Shown in pieces: positions 34,052-46,453 of a stretch of 64,000 bases of DNA (its first letter is position 1; each line of letters begins with the position of its first letter). Origin of the DNA: Cladophialophora immunda (Eukaryota > Ascomycota > Eurotiomycetes > Chaetothyriales > Herpotrichiellaceae); assembly GCF_000835495.1 (NCBI RefSeq), contig NW_015622541.1:6820001-6884000 (forward strand). The letters run 5' to 3'. A model generated the notes under the pieces. The model did no database searches, was not told the DNA's origin, and saw nothing but the letters and a program-made list of their open reading frames with translations. Made by a program: the position numbers and the translations under genes.

Positions 34052-35874
34052 CTAGGCATTGTAGGTGGAAGCAGAGACGTTTCCACCACGGCCAGTCCAG
34101 TTGACGTGGACGTGCTCGCCCTTGGGGTACTTCTCGTTGGCATACTCGGGCTTGATCACAAAGGTGTGGGCACCGAAGTAGTCACGCTGAGCCTGGAGCA
34201 AGTTGGCGGGGAGGTCCTTTGTGCGGTAGCCGTCGAAGAAGGCCAGGGCGGTGCTGAAGGCCGGCATGGGAATACCAGACTTGACGGCAAATGCAATCAC
34301 GTCTCTCCAGCCCTCTTGAGCGTTGTGGATGGCCTTGTTGAAGAAGTCGTTGAACAGCAGGTTTTCGAGGTTAGGGTCAGCACGGTAAGCAGAGGTGATG
34401 TCCTTCAAGAAGACCGATCGAATGATACAGCCACCACGCCACATAAGGGCGATGGATGGCTTGTTGAGTTTCCAGCCGTACTGTTTGGCAGCCTGTCACT
34501 CCGAGTTAGCATGTCAAGTGGGAAGATTCTCGCAATCGACTTACGGTTTGCATCAGCATGAAACCCTGGGCATATGAAATAATCTTGGAAGCATAGAGGC
34601 CCTGCTCGAGGTTCTTGAGGAAAGCGGCCTTGTCTCCCGTGAAAGAAGGTTTGGGGCCGTCAATCAGCTTGGAAGCACGGGTACGCTCGTCCTTGATGGA
34701 ACTCAGGCAACGAGCGAAGACAGCCTCGCCGATCAAAGTGACAGGCATGCCGAGGTCAAGAGCGTTGATAGCAGTCCATTTGCCGGTGCCCTTCTGGCCA
34801 GCAGAGTCAAGAATTTTCTCGACAAGCGGCTTGCCGTCGTCGTCGTTGTAGCGAAGGACGTCTCGGGTGATTTCGATGAGGAAAGAGTCCAAGACACCCT
34901 TGTTCCATTCGGCGAAAACGTCACCCATCTCCTGGTAGCTCATTCCGAGACCACGCTTCATGATGTCGTAGGCCTGGGCTTGGTCAATGCAACACATCCC
35001 CGCAGCAGTTGGCCGGGTCGACTCACCTCGCAAATCAGCTGCATGTCACCGTATTCGATACCATTGTGAACCATCTTGACGTAGTGTCCAGCACCATCAT
35101 CACCGACCCAGTCGCAGCAGGGCTCGCCGTCGGACTTGGCAGCGATGCTCTGGAAGATGTCCTTGATGTAGGGCCAAGCCTCCTCATTACCACCGGGCAT
35201 CAGCGAAGGGCCATAACGGGCACCTTCCTCACCGCCAGAGACACCGGTTCCCACGAATCGAATGCCCTTCTCGGCAAGGTATTTTGTGCGGCGGTTGCTG
35301 TCCGGGTAGTGGGAGTTTCCGCCGTCAATGATGATATCACCCTTGTCGCAGTAGGGGAGCAGCTTTTCAATGAAGTCGTCCACGGCAGGACCAGCCATGA
35401 CCAAGAGCATCATGCGGCGGGGTTTCTTGAGCTTGGAAACGAATTCCTCGATCGAGTGGGCTCCGACAATGGATTTGCCTGGGCACCATCCGTTAGCACG
35501 CTCACTTGCTACACCCGGGATTGTTCCGTACCCTTGGCCTCATTCTCGAGGAAACGGTCGACCTTGGAAACGGTTCGGTTGAAGGCAACGACGGTGAAAC
35601 CATGGTCGGCGGCATTCAAGATCAGGTTCTGACCCATGACCGCCAGGCCAATGAGACCAAAATCACCACTGGGTTCGGCCTGCGCAGGGCCGACCTTGAG
35701 GCCAGCCAGTCGCGCTCTAAAGTCAGCATCCTGTTCGTCAATCGGGTGTAATTATATGACGCGGTGAACGACGCTTTGCAATGCATTCTCAAAGCAGGAA
35801 GGGGAAGCCAGGAAAGGGGACCATTGGGGGTGCCTGCGCGACAAGAGGAGGGGGACGTACACTGGACCAGACAT
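34052..35874 (-). CDS. gnd1: 6-phosphogluconate dehydrogenase, decarboxylating
   Basis: Five exons on the - strand: 35874-35863, 35730-35532, 35478-35027, 34973-34545 and 34492-34052, giving about 510 aa. It oxidises 6-phosphogluconate to ribulose 5-phosphate and CO2, making NADPH in the cytosolic pentose phosphate pathway. The Rossmann motif [12 protein letters not shown], the substrate motif [22 protein letters not shown] and the catalytic lysine segment [18 protein letters not shown] are all present. The C-terminal helical domain ends with RDYFGAHTF and HVNWTGRGG. Exon 1 encodes only MSGP (12 nt) before a 132-bp intron. The N-terminus carries about 20 residues more than the usual 490-aa protein. 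Confidence 0.95.
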
Positions 35875-37212
35875 GTTGACGGGTAGTAATGAAGATTCTA
35901 AAAGGTATGGATAGGTTCAACAGCGATTCAAGAACAAGTTTGACGGGCAGCAATCGAGTCTCTGTCTAATGCACCGAAAAAGACGAGAGTCACGAACGTC
36001 AAGAAGAGAGAAGACCGGTGCAACTGGGGAACGGGCAGTAATAATATGTTGATTAGAGCTGGCAACTGGCATGGATGACGGCTCAGGCACGGCTTCAACC
36101 CCACCAAACAAATTTCTCTCGTTGGAGGGGCAGTTTGGGCAGGACCACCGCCGTCACCCACCGCCGTCCAGCGCAGTCCACCAGTCCACCAGTCCACCGC
36201 AGTCACCGCAACTCACTACTACTCAACCACCCTTTGTTCGGAAGCCTGGGTACTGAGTCGCCCTCGGCCGGCTGACTACTCCTGCCACTGGGACTAGCCG
36301 TCTTGACCACTCATCGAGGCACGGTCAGTTCCCCAATAAAGAGAGTCTGCGACTGTTGCGGATTACGTAGAACTCATGAATCCAGATGCAATAAGCCAGC
36401 AGCAATCTGGTACCCGGCCATGTGCTATCGGGATTCGTGAATAACCAGGACACTGGTGACTCAGCATGGAATCGTTCTTCCAGCCCTGCTTGGTGTGCCA
36501 GAGGCTGAGGCATCAAACACCTAGACACCTGACAATGACGCTGGTCAAACTGCGACTTCCGAGATCCTTCTCCCGAGCCGTCCGAAAACCGCCGGGGTTG
36601 TGGTTTTTGGCAAACGAGACCCGCGTCCTGGTAGTATCAGTGCTCCGTACATTGGTTCCCCATCCATATAGACCGATGCGGGCGATTGACCCACGTGGGA
36701 CAGCCCATCCGAAGGGCTCTGCTAGGGCTCAGAGCAGGGCGAGTGTCGCTTTTCCAATGTTTGTTCATGACTAAAGTCTCGGAGCCTCCTCAACAAACTG
36801 CCTCCGCTCAGAAAAGTTCTCATGCCAAGACCGGTCACATGTAGCTAGTACGGGATTATGCTATATGTGGCCTAGCACCTTCGGCAAACTTTCTTCTTCA
36901 AACTAGACTCCTCGATGCGCAGTTTGGTCATTGTTGATTCCAAAGGGCTTCGGCGGGCGATCGCCAGACGCTCTTCTACAGATTTCGATAGCCTGCCCAT
37001 CTACCACTCGATCACACATCCTCCAAGCTTGCGACAAGATACGTCCGCAGCCCTTGTCTTCTGCAGCACATTAAATTCTGTCTCTGTCACCCAGTGACCT
37101 CGACGACCCCCTCTATACCGGTTGCTCTGGTCCAAGACTTAGGTAACCTCTGAAGAGGTCTCTGGTACGTCTCATCAACCAGTGGTTTTCACTACCAGAT
37201 CAAACATTCATC
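35875..37212. other. divergent promoter region of gnd1 and the RBM42-like gene
   Basis: About 1.34 kb with no supported gene. A run of TCCACCAGTCC repeats and CT-rich blocks lies at about 36170-36240. The stretch just before 37213 is likely 5' UTR of the RRM gene. Confidence 0.45.
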
Positions 37213-38181
37213 ATGTCATATCCGACCCCTCCAGGTCTCAATACCTCTCAACCACCAGCTTCACTCCCTGCGCGACCGCCGCCCTCTGCAGTCAGCCCCG
37301 CACCAGCCTTCAAGCCATCCTCGACCGCCGCCTCCGCTAAACCAGCCTTCACAGCCTTTGCTCCAAGATCGATAGCAAACTCATATCGCACAAGCAGTCC
37401 AGCGCAATACGCGGCAGCGCCAGTCACTAGCTACAGTCCTGCTGCACAGTATCCGCAACCCACCTCACTACCTCAATATGACGCATCGTACTCAAGCGCC
37501 CCTCAGATCCGCAACCCTTTCGTGCCGACTCCAGACACATCTTCCTCGGCGAGCCCATATCCAGGCTTTGATGCAGACTATGAAACCCAGGTTCAACAAT
37601 GGCAAAGCGCATACGTGAATAGAGACGTTGGTACCACGTCCACGCCAAAACCAGCAGGAGGAACTTCCGCAATCCCGACCCAACAAACGAGCACGTCCCA
37701 CAGAGAATCTGCAACTCAACATAAGGATGATATCCCCAAAACGGTCCATCGCTCTGGCGGCGGTACAAACTGGACTGATCCCACCCTTTTGGAGTGGGAC
37801 CCGGCACACTTCCGCATTTTCGTCGGCAACCTCGCAGGCGAAGTGACGGATGACTCCCTCCTGAAAGCCTTCGCTCAATACCCCTCGGTCCAAAAAGCTC
37901 GTGTGATCCGAGACAAACGCACCACAAAATCGAAGGGGTACGGATTTGTAAGTTTCGCCGATGGGGACGATTACTTCCGCGCTGCAAGAGATATGAACGG
38001 AAAGTATGTTGGCAGTCATCCGATTGTGGTGAAGAAAGCTGTGACAGACGTGCGACCCACAAACTCGAAGCAATCAGGACACAAGGGCAAGGGTGGCGCG
38101 GGTGGCCATGGAAAGGTAGAGCACGGCGGTGTGCATAAGAAACAACCCAAGACCAAGGGTGGACTAAGGGTTCTTGGTTGA
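37213..38181 (+). CDS. RBM42-like RNA-binding protein (single RRM)
   Basis: A single exon of 322 codons. The first about 190 residues are disordered and rich in Pro, Ser, Ala, Gln and Tyr (SYPTPPGLNTSQPP...). One RRM follows at about residues 200-280, with RNP2 RIFVGNL and RNP1 KGYGFVSF. The line before it, NWTDPTLLEWDPAHFRIFVGNL, is the hallmark of the RBM42 type. The C-terminus is Gly/Lys/His-rich (KGKGGAGGHGK). RBM42-type proteins bind RNA, are linked to hnRNP K and the spliceosome in animals, and are conserved in fungi. The role here, nuclear mRNA processing, is inferred from family. Confidence 0.88.
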   Translation: MSYPTPPGLNTSQPPASLPARPPPSAVSPAPAFKPSSTAASAKPAFTAFAPRSIANSYRTSSPAQYAAAPVTSYSPAAQYPQPTSLPQYDASYSSAPQIRNPFVPTPDTSSSASPYPGFDADYETQVQQWQSAYVNRDVGTTSTPKPAGGTSAIPTQQTSTSHRESATQHKDDIPKTVHRSGGGTNWTDPTLLEWDPAHFRIFVGNLAGEVTDDSLLKAFAQYPSVQKARVIRDKRTTKSKGYGFVSFADGDDYFRAARDMNGKYVGSHPIVVKKAVTDVRPTNSKQSGHKGKGGAGGHGKVEHGGVHKKQPKTKGGLRVLG

Positions 38182-39863
38182 AGACGGCACGCTGTCATTG
38201 TCATGACTGGAATGAAGGGTTCGAAACTTTCATCGAGCAGGATGGTAACAGTGGTCCAACCGCCCAACTGAAAGGAGCCATGACCCTTCTGCTTCTCAGT
38301 TTTGTCTGGACCCAGAATCGACATGAAAAGCATAATCATATGGTTGAAGCATTTTCAGGGCAGGACATCAGAGAGAAGGGACCACGGCTATCCCTGGGGC
38401 CCAGTGACAGACGCATATGTTAACCCAGAACGGCGATCCCACTGTAACGCGTCCTAGTTTCCGAGTCCAAATACTTGGTCACGAATTCATCATATTTGGA
38501 GGACCTGTGGCGGCAAGGTTGCACACTATTTCTATGCGACGCTAAAGTCGCTCAAGCAAGGGTATGATGGAAAATACCGTCTGACCCGGCCTCGAGGGAC
38601 GCGACATTATCAAGCATGCGAGAGTGGGAGGCAATCACTCCTTGTTCCAACCTCACACTTTCAGCCTAGATGAACGCCCCGACATGGGTTGTCGAGGGAT
38701 AATGCTTCTTGAGCTCTTGACGCCGTTGTCGGGATATATGATGGTCAGGTAGCTATCCAGGTTATGATGCAAGAAGGCTGCCTCCGACCTTCGCTACCGA
38801 CCTGGAACGCAGATCTCCAGCTGCATTGCAACCAATAGCAGGAGCGGAAGGTATGCTTTCAGCTCGGCCCACCGGTGATATGGCTGTAAGGCAAGAGGAA
38901 GAGCATATGGCATAGATACAGGATGAAAAAGGCCTCTCACACCGGAGCGTTCATTTCCAGCCACGCAATCCAGACATGGACAGATGCGGTGCATGGACCT
39001 TACAGAAGAAGAACAACAATAAAGAATGTGATAGATGTCTCGAGGAGAAGCGGTAACATATCCCCTCTTGCTGAATACGGGAAGTTCATATCCTCCCGAT
39101 GACCCATACCGGTGGGTGCAGTGTAGTTTAGAGCCACTCAACTCTAGCCTGCCAGGGAGATGAATACATCTTACAGTGTCTGTCTTGGTCCCGTCTGAAT
39201 CTCAATCGATTGAGGTGATTTTCGGTTTCGTTTGGAGCTGACTATATGGTATTATTGTACGGCGCTGCCCCGTGCAGCCTCTGCCTATAGATAGATCTCT
39301 TCATCCCTGAGCCTTCCTGAGGTCCATCGGCGCTGCCACTGCCAGCGCCAGCACGCAGTAAGAAGGAAGTGCGAAATGGTGGTGATAAGTGACGTCGTGA
39401 GTCGTGAGTCGTGAGTCGTGAAACGTAAGTAGTGAGGGGTGACATGTGAGAGATGAGTCGCGAGTAGGCAAACAAGTCAATTATAAGTCGGGAGTCGTAG
39501 CGTCATCACGGTCGTCAGGTCAGGCAGTCGTCAGAGTCGTTGGTATATCGCGAGGTAAAGGAAGGAGTAGGAGGAGGAAACGCGGAACATAAACAGCCCA
39601 CCACAGACCACAGCCCACAGCCCACAAGCTATCCTTCCCACCATATCGTACCCGGCCCATCATAACACATCGCACCCCAATCTTCTCCCCGTCATCAGCA
39701 TCGTGACCACCTGCAGCGAGGAACATTTTCGGACGAGTCCATCCACCCGTCCAACCATGGACAAAGAGCCCATGCAAAGATAGGAGAGCAAGGGGAAACC
39801 GGCGATGAGAGACATGAAATGAAAAGAGGAGCAACGCCATACCCAGACCTCGACTGTCGCAAC
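38182..39863. other. convergent 3' intergenic region with tandem heptamer
   Basis: About 1.7 kb between convergent genes. No coding frame supported. It contains the GTCGTGA tandem repeat listed separately and a degenerate GTCGT/GTGAG-rich field around it (39380-39545). Confidence 0.5.
39394..39421. repeat. four tandem copies of GTCGTGA
   Basis: Four perfect 7-bp units stand head to tail (28 bp). Diverged GAGTCG, GGAGTCG and GTCGTCAG words continue to about 39545, suggesting an older, longer microsatellite. Confidence 0.85.
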
Positions 39864-42800
39864 TCATCTCCGCCGAAGCTGAATCTCCTTCCTCGACCTC
39901 CTCTTGTTCGCCGCCATTGTCTCCTCCACAGGAGGACGGCTACCCAGCTTCAAGTCCCTGCTGCGACTCCCCAACGCCATGCGGTCTCCCGAGTGCTTAG
40001 CACCGCGTTTCCCGTCCTCGGCGTCCACCACGGCGCCCGTGCTCTCGGGCTCAGCGGCCACGGCGCCCTTGGAGATGTCGTCCGGGTCCAACGTCGGGTC
40101 GGGGGCGGCGGGCTTCTTCTCCGCGTTGTGGCTCCCATCAGGCCCCTTGGTGGGCTTGTGTCCGCGGTCCTTGTTGTTGTTGTCGTCGTCGGAATATTCG
40201 TTCGGCCGCACGACCTTCAACTTGATCCCTTCGGCCTGGAGCGTCGAGTACACTCTCAGACCCAACACGCAGACGGCGTTCCACGGCTCGTTGGGCCCGT
40301 CGCCGTCGTCCTCTGCTCCGCCGCCCGGCGGCTTCAGGCCAGGCCCGTCGATGTCGATGGCCGGGTTGAGGAGCGGCGAGCGGGAGCGGCGCCGGCCACG
40401 GCGGACATGGGGCCTGCTGATTCGGCCCAGGCCGGGAGTGAAGGCCGGGGCCGTCGACGAGGTGTCGGACTCGGCGTCGCTGCTGATGTAGGGCGACATG
40501 TCGAGTTCCGAGTTCCAGTCGAACGGCGGGAAAGAATCGGTGTCGGACACTGCACCGTCGTCATTCGCGGATCCTCTGTCGTCGCTGGGGTCCCGGCCGC
40601 CGTCGCTTTCGCGGTCGATGTCCAGGTCTCTGACTTGGATCTCGTATTCTCGGTCGTCAGCGCCGCTACCGATCCCTAGCATCACGGCTGTGCTGTTGAA
40701 CGTGTCGCTGCGCAGGGGGGCTTGATGGCGAGGTCCGTGCGACATGCTAGATAGAGGATCCCTCTGTCTTTTGATCACAGAAGTGGTGTCGTTCCCTGAG
40801 ACGGTGGCTTTGGACGCCTCATGCTCCGGGCGAGACAGTGGGGGCGACTTCGACAATGGCTTGACGTCTGTGACGATGTTGGAGCCGTCGACTTGCACAA
40901 GCGCATCACTGGTCCCTGCTGTGGTGACCTCGGGCAGTGCGGGTTGCTTGCCAGGACGATCTTCCGGCTTGCCGTCGCGCTCTTCTGTGTCGGCAACCTT
41001 GATCACTTCTTCCAGCGGCTGGACGACATTATTGGCGGTGACTTCTTCTGCTGGCTTCTTTGGAGACACAGGGATCGGGTTGGGCTCCTCGGACAGCTCC
41101 GCAGGTTCCTTTGCGGTTACTGTGACGAACCCATTGTCGGAGGACTGCACCTCGATGGATTCAGGTTCGAAGTTCAAGTCTCCCACTTTGTCGGCGTGCC
41201 CATTCTGTATTGTTGGAGTGTCCTTCTTGCTCTCTGGACTCTCATTGATCATGCTGTCAAAGGTCCCCTGCCTCTCGACAATCCGCTCGACAGGCTCTTC
41301 GTCCGCCTTTCCATTCGCCCGCTTCTTCCTCTCTTTCCTCTCCTTGTTCCTCGCCAATCTCTCTTTCTCCAGCTCATGTCTCTTCTTCTGTCTCTCCCAA
41401 TGTTTCTTCGCGCGGGCCTTGGCCTTTTCCTTCATCTTTTCCTTTTCTTTCGCCCGTCGAGCCCTCTCGCGGTCTTTGCGATCTTTGCGTTCCGCCTCCG
41501 TCTCCACAGCTACTCCCTTGGCGTGTGCCAGGTCGTACGAGAGGCCCATCTGGATGAGCTTTTCGCGTCTTGTGGCGGCGTAGACGGGCAGGACGTCTTC
41601 GACGTGTTCCCTGTCCGTGTGTCGGGTGGCCGTGATCTTCATCAGGACCGAGTACGTGCCGGCTTCCAGCTCAATGTCTGTGCTGACAGATCTGGCCATG
41701 GCGTAGTTGCCGTTGGACCGGACAATGTAGTCGTTCTCGTCCTCCCTGTCGTCGGACTCGAGGCGGAATTGCAGGTCGAATCCGTAACCGCCCTCCAAGC
41801 CCCCGAAATAGGTGTCGTCCAGCTGCGCCAGGACAATCACCACGGGCGCCTTCTCTTCCAGCGTCAGGGAGAACTTGGTGCTGTGATACTCGGCCGACCA
41901 CGAGACATCGACGCTGGTCCAGCACTGCGTGACGTTCCACTCGGCGCCAAAGATCCTGGTGCGGTCGAAATGCTGGTACGTCTTGAGGAGGTCCTCGTAG
42001 CTGATCCAGAAGATGCCGTCGTTGCCGAATTTGTGGTCCAGCAACTGCATCCACTCGGGCGTCCATTCGGAGCTGCCGTCGCTCCATTTGCCCGTCCACT
42101 CCTTCTTGCCCCAGGGGTTACGGAGTTTGAGGAGTCTCTCGCCCTTGATCTCCCTCGCGTCCATGATGCTGTAGGCGTGGCCTTCGGAGATTCCTTCGCG
42201 TTCGCGCGGCGCCCCGGTGGTGTCGAGCCAGTTGGCGTAGAAGCCCGTGGCGCAGCCAAACAGGAACTTCTTGCCGACCTGCATGAGCTCGTCGCGCCAA
42301 AAAGCCTCGCGGTCGAGAATGTCAGTGCTGTAGATCTCGGTCGTCACGCCGCCAGTCAAGTCCTCGATGGCCTCGCCGGTGAATCCGCCGTCGATCGAGG
42401 CAAAGTCCCCGTGGGCTTTGGCGTAGGCCTTTTCGAGAAGCGGGAGCCACGTCTCGTTTTCGTCGCTGCACTGCGCAAAGTACAGCGCCCTCGAGCCGGT
42501 CAGGTGGGCTTTGCGGTATTCCTCGGCGCTGTCCACGCGGTTGATGTCGTCCCAGACCACCCGCTCGTCCTGGGCTTCGTCGTAGTCGGGCGCTCTGGCT
42601 AGAAATTTCCGTCAGCGCTCGCGAGCATGGAGAGCTGTGATCACGCATGGAGACATGAACCCCAGGAGATACTTACTGTAAAGTTTATCATCGATGATGG
42701 TGTGCTGCCATTCGCCATCTTAAGAATGGATTAGCATATTTCATTGCCTTTCGCCCAGGGTGTCAGAATCTTACCTCGAAAAAAGACAAAGCCGTAAACA

Positions 42801-43489
42801 CCGACGTCTGGGTGGTCGTGTTTGACACAAACCCTGTCGATCAATCCTTCCATATTGCCCAAACCACACAGTGCCGCCATCAGATAGCAATCTCCATCAC
42901 GACCCTGGCGCACGTCACCAGCAGTCGGGCCGTTGATGAAAAATTGGGGCTTCTCGAAGATGTCCTAGCTATCGTATTAGCTATGGGTGAATCTCTCAAA
43001 ACTGCATCCACAGAGCAGAGCAGAATTTACCGTGACCCTCTTGACGCCCTTTGGCTTCATGGAATCGCCCGGCGTGCTGAGCCCGTCGAGACAGTTCCGC
43101 TGCCCGGACTTGAGATCCCACTCGATGTCGAAGTGCATGTCCCGGTACTTCTGGTTCAGCCGACGGCACTCCCGGACGATCCTGTCGACGTCCCTCTCGC
43201 ACTCGGCGCGGGCCTCGTCGTACGACTTGGCGGCGCGCTGGCCGGAGACGGTGCCACGGGGGGTCTTGGCCGCCTTGTTGCGCGCGTAGGGGTTGTTGGG
43301 GAGTAGGGTGAAGACTTTGCCGGGGTGTCGGGGGTTCAGCTTGTCCCAGAACTGGTTGACCGTCTCCTGGGGAGGCTGTCGGCGCGGTTTGCGCCGCATC
43401 TTGGTGGGCGGTGGTGCGATGGACAGATCCGGAGGTGGAGGACCGTAATAGCGGCCGCCTCCGCCGATGTTGTCTCGGCGATCGTCCAT
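39864..43489 (-). CDS. calpain-type cysteine protease with long charged C-terminus
   Basis: Four exons on the - strand: 43489-43031, 42964-42775, 42718-42677 and 42598-39864, with introns of 66, 56 and 78 bp, giving about 1141 aa. The calpain (peptidase C2) core runs from about residue 150 to 410. The triad is complete: Cys179 in GDCYLMAAL, His371 in GHAYSIMDA, Asn391 in LRNPWG. A C2-like/calpain domain III region follows (FGAEWNVTQCWTSVDV...). After about residue 590 comes a highly charged Lys/Arg/Glu coiled coil (ERARRAKEKEKMKEKAKARAKK), and then about 450 disordered acidic/Ser-rich residues ending in a basic tail. It should be a Ca-regulated or Ca-independent intracellular protease; the target is unknown. 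It is not PalB-like in layout, since it lacks an N-terminal MIT domain. Confidence 0.9.
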
Positions 43490-44495
43490 GGTCTTTTTAT
43501 GAGTTGAGAGGAGAGATGATTCGAGCCCAAATGGATGTATCAGTGACTCAATTAGCAGGTTGCGTGTCCACAGAAGCTCGATGGCAGCTGAAATGCCACG
43601 GCCAAACTAGCTCGCTGAACACAGCGGCGGTGGGGAATAGCACAAGGCCCAACGGCGTGGCAGCCTGCCGAACAGTCAAACAATCACCTGAGTCAGACGA
43701 CACGAGGATGAGACGGGTTGCAAGAGAGATGAAGTCCGTCTTATTAGTCCAACACGAACCAGATCGACAAACATAAAGAACAGAAGTGGATGGTGTGGAA
43801 CGAGAGGGAGGCTGAAACACCCAAGGAAACAACAAAGACGAAGGCATCAATTTCACCGGCGACAAAAAACACCCGAGCTCGAGGTCGTCAGGCCAGCTCA
43901 AGTCGCACGAGGGATCTCGGCCCTGGACCAGTGCACGGCCTACTAGCAGCTACGCCAAATGCCAGACACATCAAGTGGGCGTGCGGCTGAGACGCAGCCA
44001 AAAGCCCTGGACTTTTGCGATGCATGCAACGAACGAGTGACGGACGCCACGATGCGCCAGAAAGTGGCATGTTGCCTTTTTGCTGGTTCTTTTGGGCATG
44101 GCCTTTGGTTGTTTTGGGCAGAGAATCCTTCAGATGGACGCCTCACTAACCTCAGCGGTGCTGCGGGATGAACCAGTGGCTGGGCAGAACCAGGCAGGAT
44201 TGTGGCCCCCAACAAGGCCAGCGGTTATCGTCGCCTTCGCCTGGATGCGCAAATGTCCGTGCACTGGGGATGGTCGATGGTCGATGATGACCAAACAATC
44301 GAGTATATTGGGAGAGAGTTGCCTTGTACATGGTGAATTCTCCTGTTTTGTCTCGTTCCAAACAACTAAACATGGCGTCTACATTGCTTAGACACAAAGC
44401 CACTATTACCATATACCCCGCCTACTAGGTAAGCCCAACAATCAGACGTGCCTGACAGACCTATCCGTCGAGTCACGCTGGTAGCACGATACCCC
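43490..44495. other. intergenic
   Basis: About 1 kb between the calpain start and the stop of the maltose-type transporter. Short overlapping frames on both strands are without domains. Confidence 0.45.
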
Positions 44496-46453
44496 TTAGA
44501 AGCCCTTCTTCTCGGCCACATCATAGTCGCCAAACTCGTCGGGAACAATGACCAAGTTGTCCGAGCGATACGGGTCGACCTTGACTTGCTTGAATTTGCG
44601 GGCAGAGACTTTGTTCTCAAACAAGACATCAAGTTCGGCATAGGTGAGGCCCTGGGAGCAGTGTAAGTCACCTGGACAAGATCCAAAATGGGACAGCAGT
44701 TTACCTTTGGCTCGGGGAGACGGAAATAGGTCCAGATCAAGCCCAACATGTTCAGACCGCCCCAGAAGAAGCATGTCTTCCCGCGCCACCCCCACGCCGT
44801 TGGGTTCATCATGCGAGGTTGAAGAGTGCCAACAATAATACCCATGATATTGTACACGTTACGGGACAGCACAACGGTCTTGATTCGAAGCCGAGTGGAC
44901 GGAAGCTCAGCCACCAGTGAGTAGCAGACGGGCCCAACGGTGAAATCATAGATGAAGGTGAGGATGAGAATCAAGGCACCAGAAGCCCAACCAATCGAGG
45001 TGGACAGGCTGGGAACTCCAAGACCGCCGATGATCATCAGAATGATGAACATAGCCAATTGACCGGCGAGATACAAGGTGCGACGGCCGAAGTGCGGCAT
45101 CAAGAACCAAGAGAGCACCGTCCCAAGGAAGCCCATGGCACTCTGGCCAACACCGAGGGAGTACGCATTGCTTTCGCTCAAGCCGGCCTGGATCATGAAA
45201 TAGGTCCCCCAACCGATCATGGGCGATCCAGACGTCTGTTGAATCAACCAGGTGATGCAGGTAACTTCCGTTCGGCGCAGGTCAACGCCCTTGAAGCAGT
45301 CCCAGTAGTTGGTCCCCGCGGTTTGCTGGATCTCGAGCTCGTTGGTGTGGATCATCATAGCCAATGTGTCTTCAGCGTTGAATTCAGTGTTCTTTTTGGA
45401 GGTCAACCTGAGCAGTGCAGCGCGAGCTTGATCCAGTTTGCCGTGGCGAACAAGCCACCACGGACTCTCCGGTGCAAGGAAGGCAGCGATGCCAATGGGC
45501 ACCGGCCATACCCACTGGATCGCATATGGCACGCGATAGGCCCACTGGTCAGTCTGGTTCACAAAGCCCTTCAGGACGCCAGCAGCAATAAGCTGACCAA
45601 TGACCCAGCAGAGGTTGACGTAGGTAGTCAGGTACGGTCTCAACGGCACTGGGGTCACCTCGGCGGCATATGTGGTGGTCAGGGTTTGGAAGACCTAAGG
45701 GGAGTGATATCAGCATGATTGCTCGAAGCCTGGATGCTATGGTTGTGAAGGGGTCACTCAAGGCTGCAGCACAGGGATCGAACTTACACCCCAGGGGAGA
45801 CCGGACAAGACGTAACCGGCGAGTAGCATATGCACATCAACGGCGAAGAAAGTGATGAAAATGCATCCACAGATGAAGGTCAGGGCGCCAATCATGGTCC
45901 AGCGGTATCCGATGCGCTCGGAGATGATGCCGTTGAGAAACAGTCCGATGATCTGAGCGGCAGCCGTGCCGTTGGTGAGCGCCGATTGCCAGGCCGCAGA
46001 GACCTGGTAAGTTTGGACGCCGTCGACGATCCCTGCGGGCGAACCATACTTGCGAGCAAACGTGGTCAACCCGAAGAAGTTGCCGAGGAGGTAGGTGTCG
46101 TATCCCTCCATGATGACGGCGAGAGACAGACAGAAGGAGAACATGATGGCTTTGGGATACAACCGGCAGCCCTCGCGGAAGCCCATCTTGTGTTCCAAGT
46201 CTGCGGCAGCTTTGGCATCGGCAGAGAGCTCAGCCAGGTTGGGGACTGCCACAGACATCTTGCGAAGGGTTTCATCCTTCTGATTGAAGACTGTCTCGTC
46301 TTGTTGTGCTGCGACAGCTGCAGCAGGGACAATAGACGACCTGCGTCTGGTCGTGTCGTAGGTAGGTGCTCCCATGTTGTTGGCATAGTTGGAGACACTC
46401 ATGTGGCGGCCAGCACGGCCAGCGCCACTCTCTTCGTCGTGGGCGTAGCTCAT
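44496..46453 (-). CDS. MFS maltose/alpha-glucoside-type sugar transporter
   Basis: Three exons on the - strand: 46453-45788, 45694-44705 and 44651-44496, with introns of 93 and 53 bp, giving about 603 aa. A long cytosolic N-terminus of about 100 residues precedes helix 1. Sugar-porter motifs are EGYDTYLLGNFFG, SERIGYRW, the central PESPWWLVRHGKLDQA and, after the last intron, PEPKGLTYAELDVLFENKV. Splicing there is needed: the unspliced frame continues past the true end. EGYD and PESPWW with PE-x-KG-x-T-x-x-ELD mark the fungal MAL (alpha-glucoside:H+ symporter) group. It imports maltose-like sugars at the plasma membrane; the exact sugar is unknown. Confidence 0.9.

Noticed and set aside
40821..42602. 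593-codon open frame on the + strand opposite the calpain gene
   Set aside because: It is the complement of the GC-rich calpain exon 4; the calpain catalytic residues prove the - strand frame.
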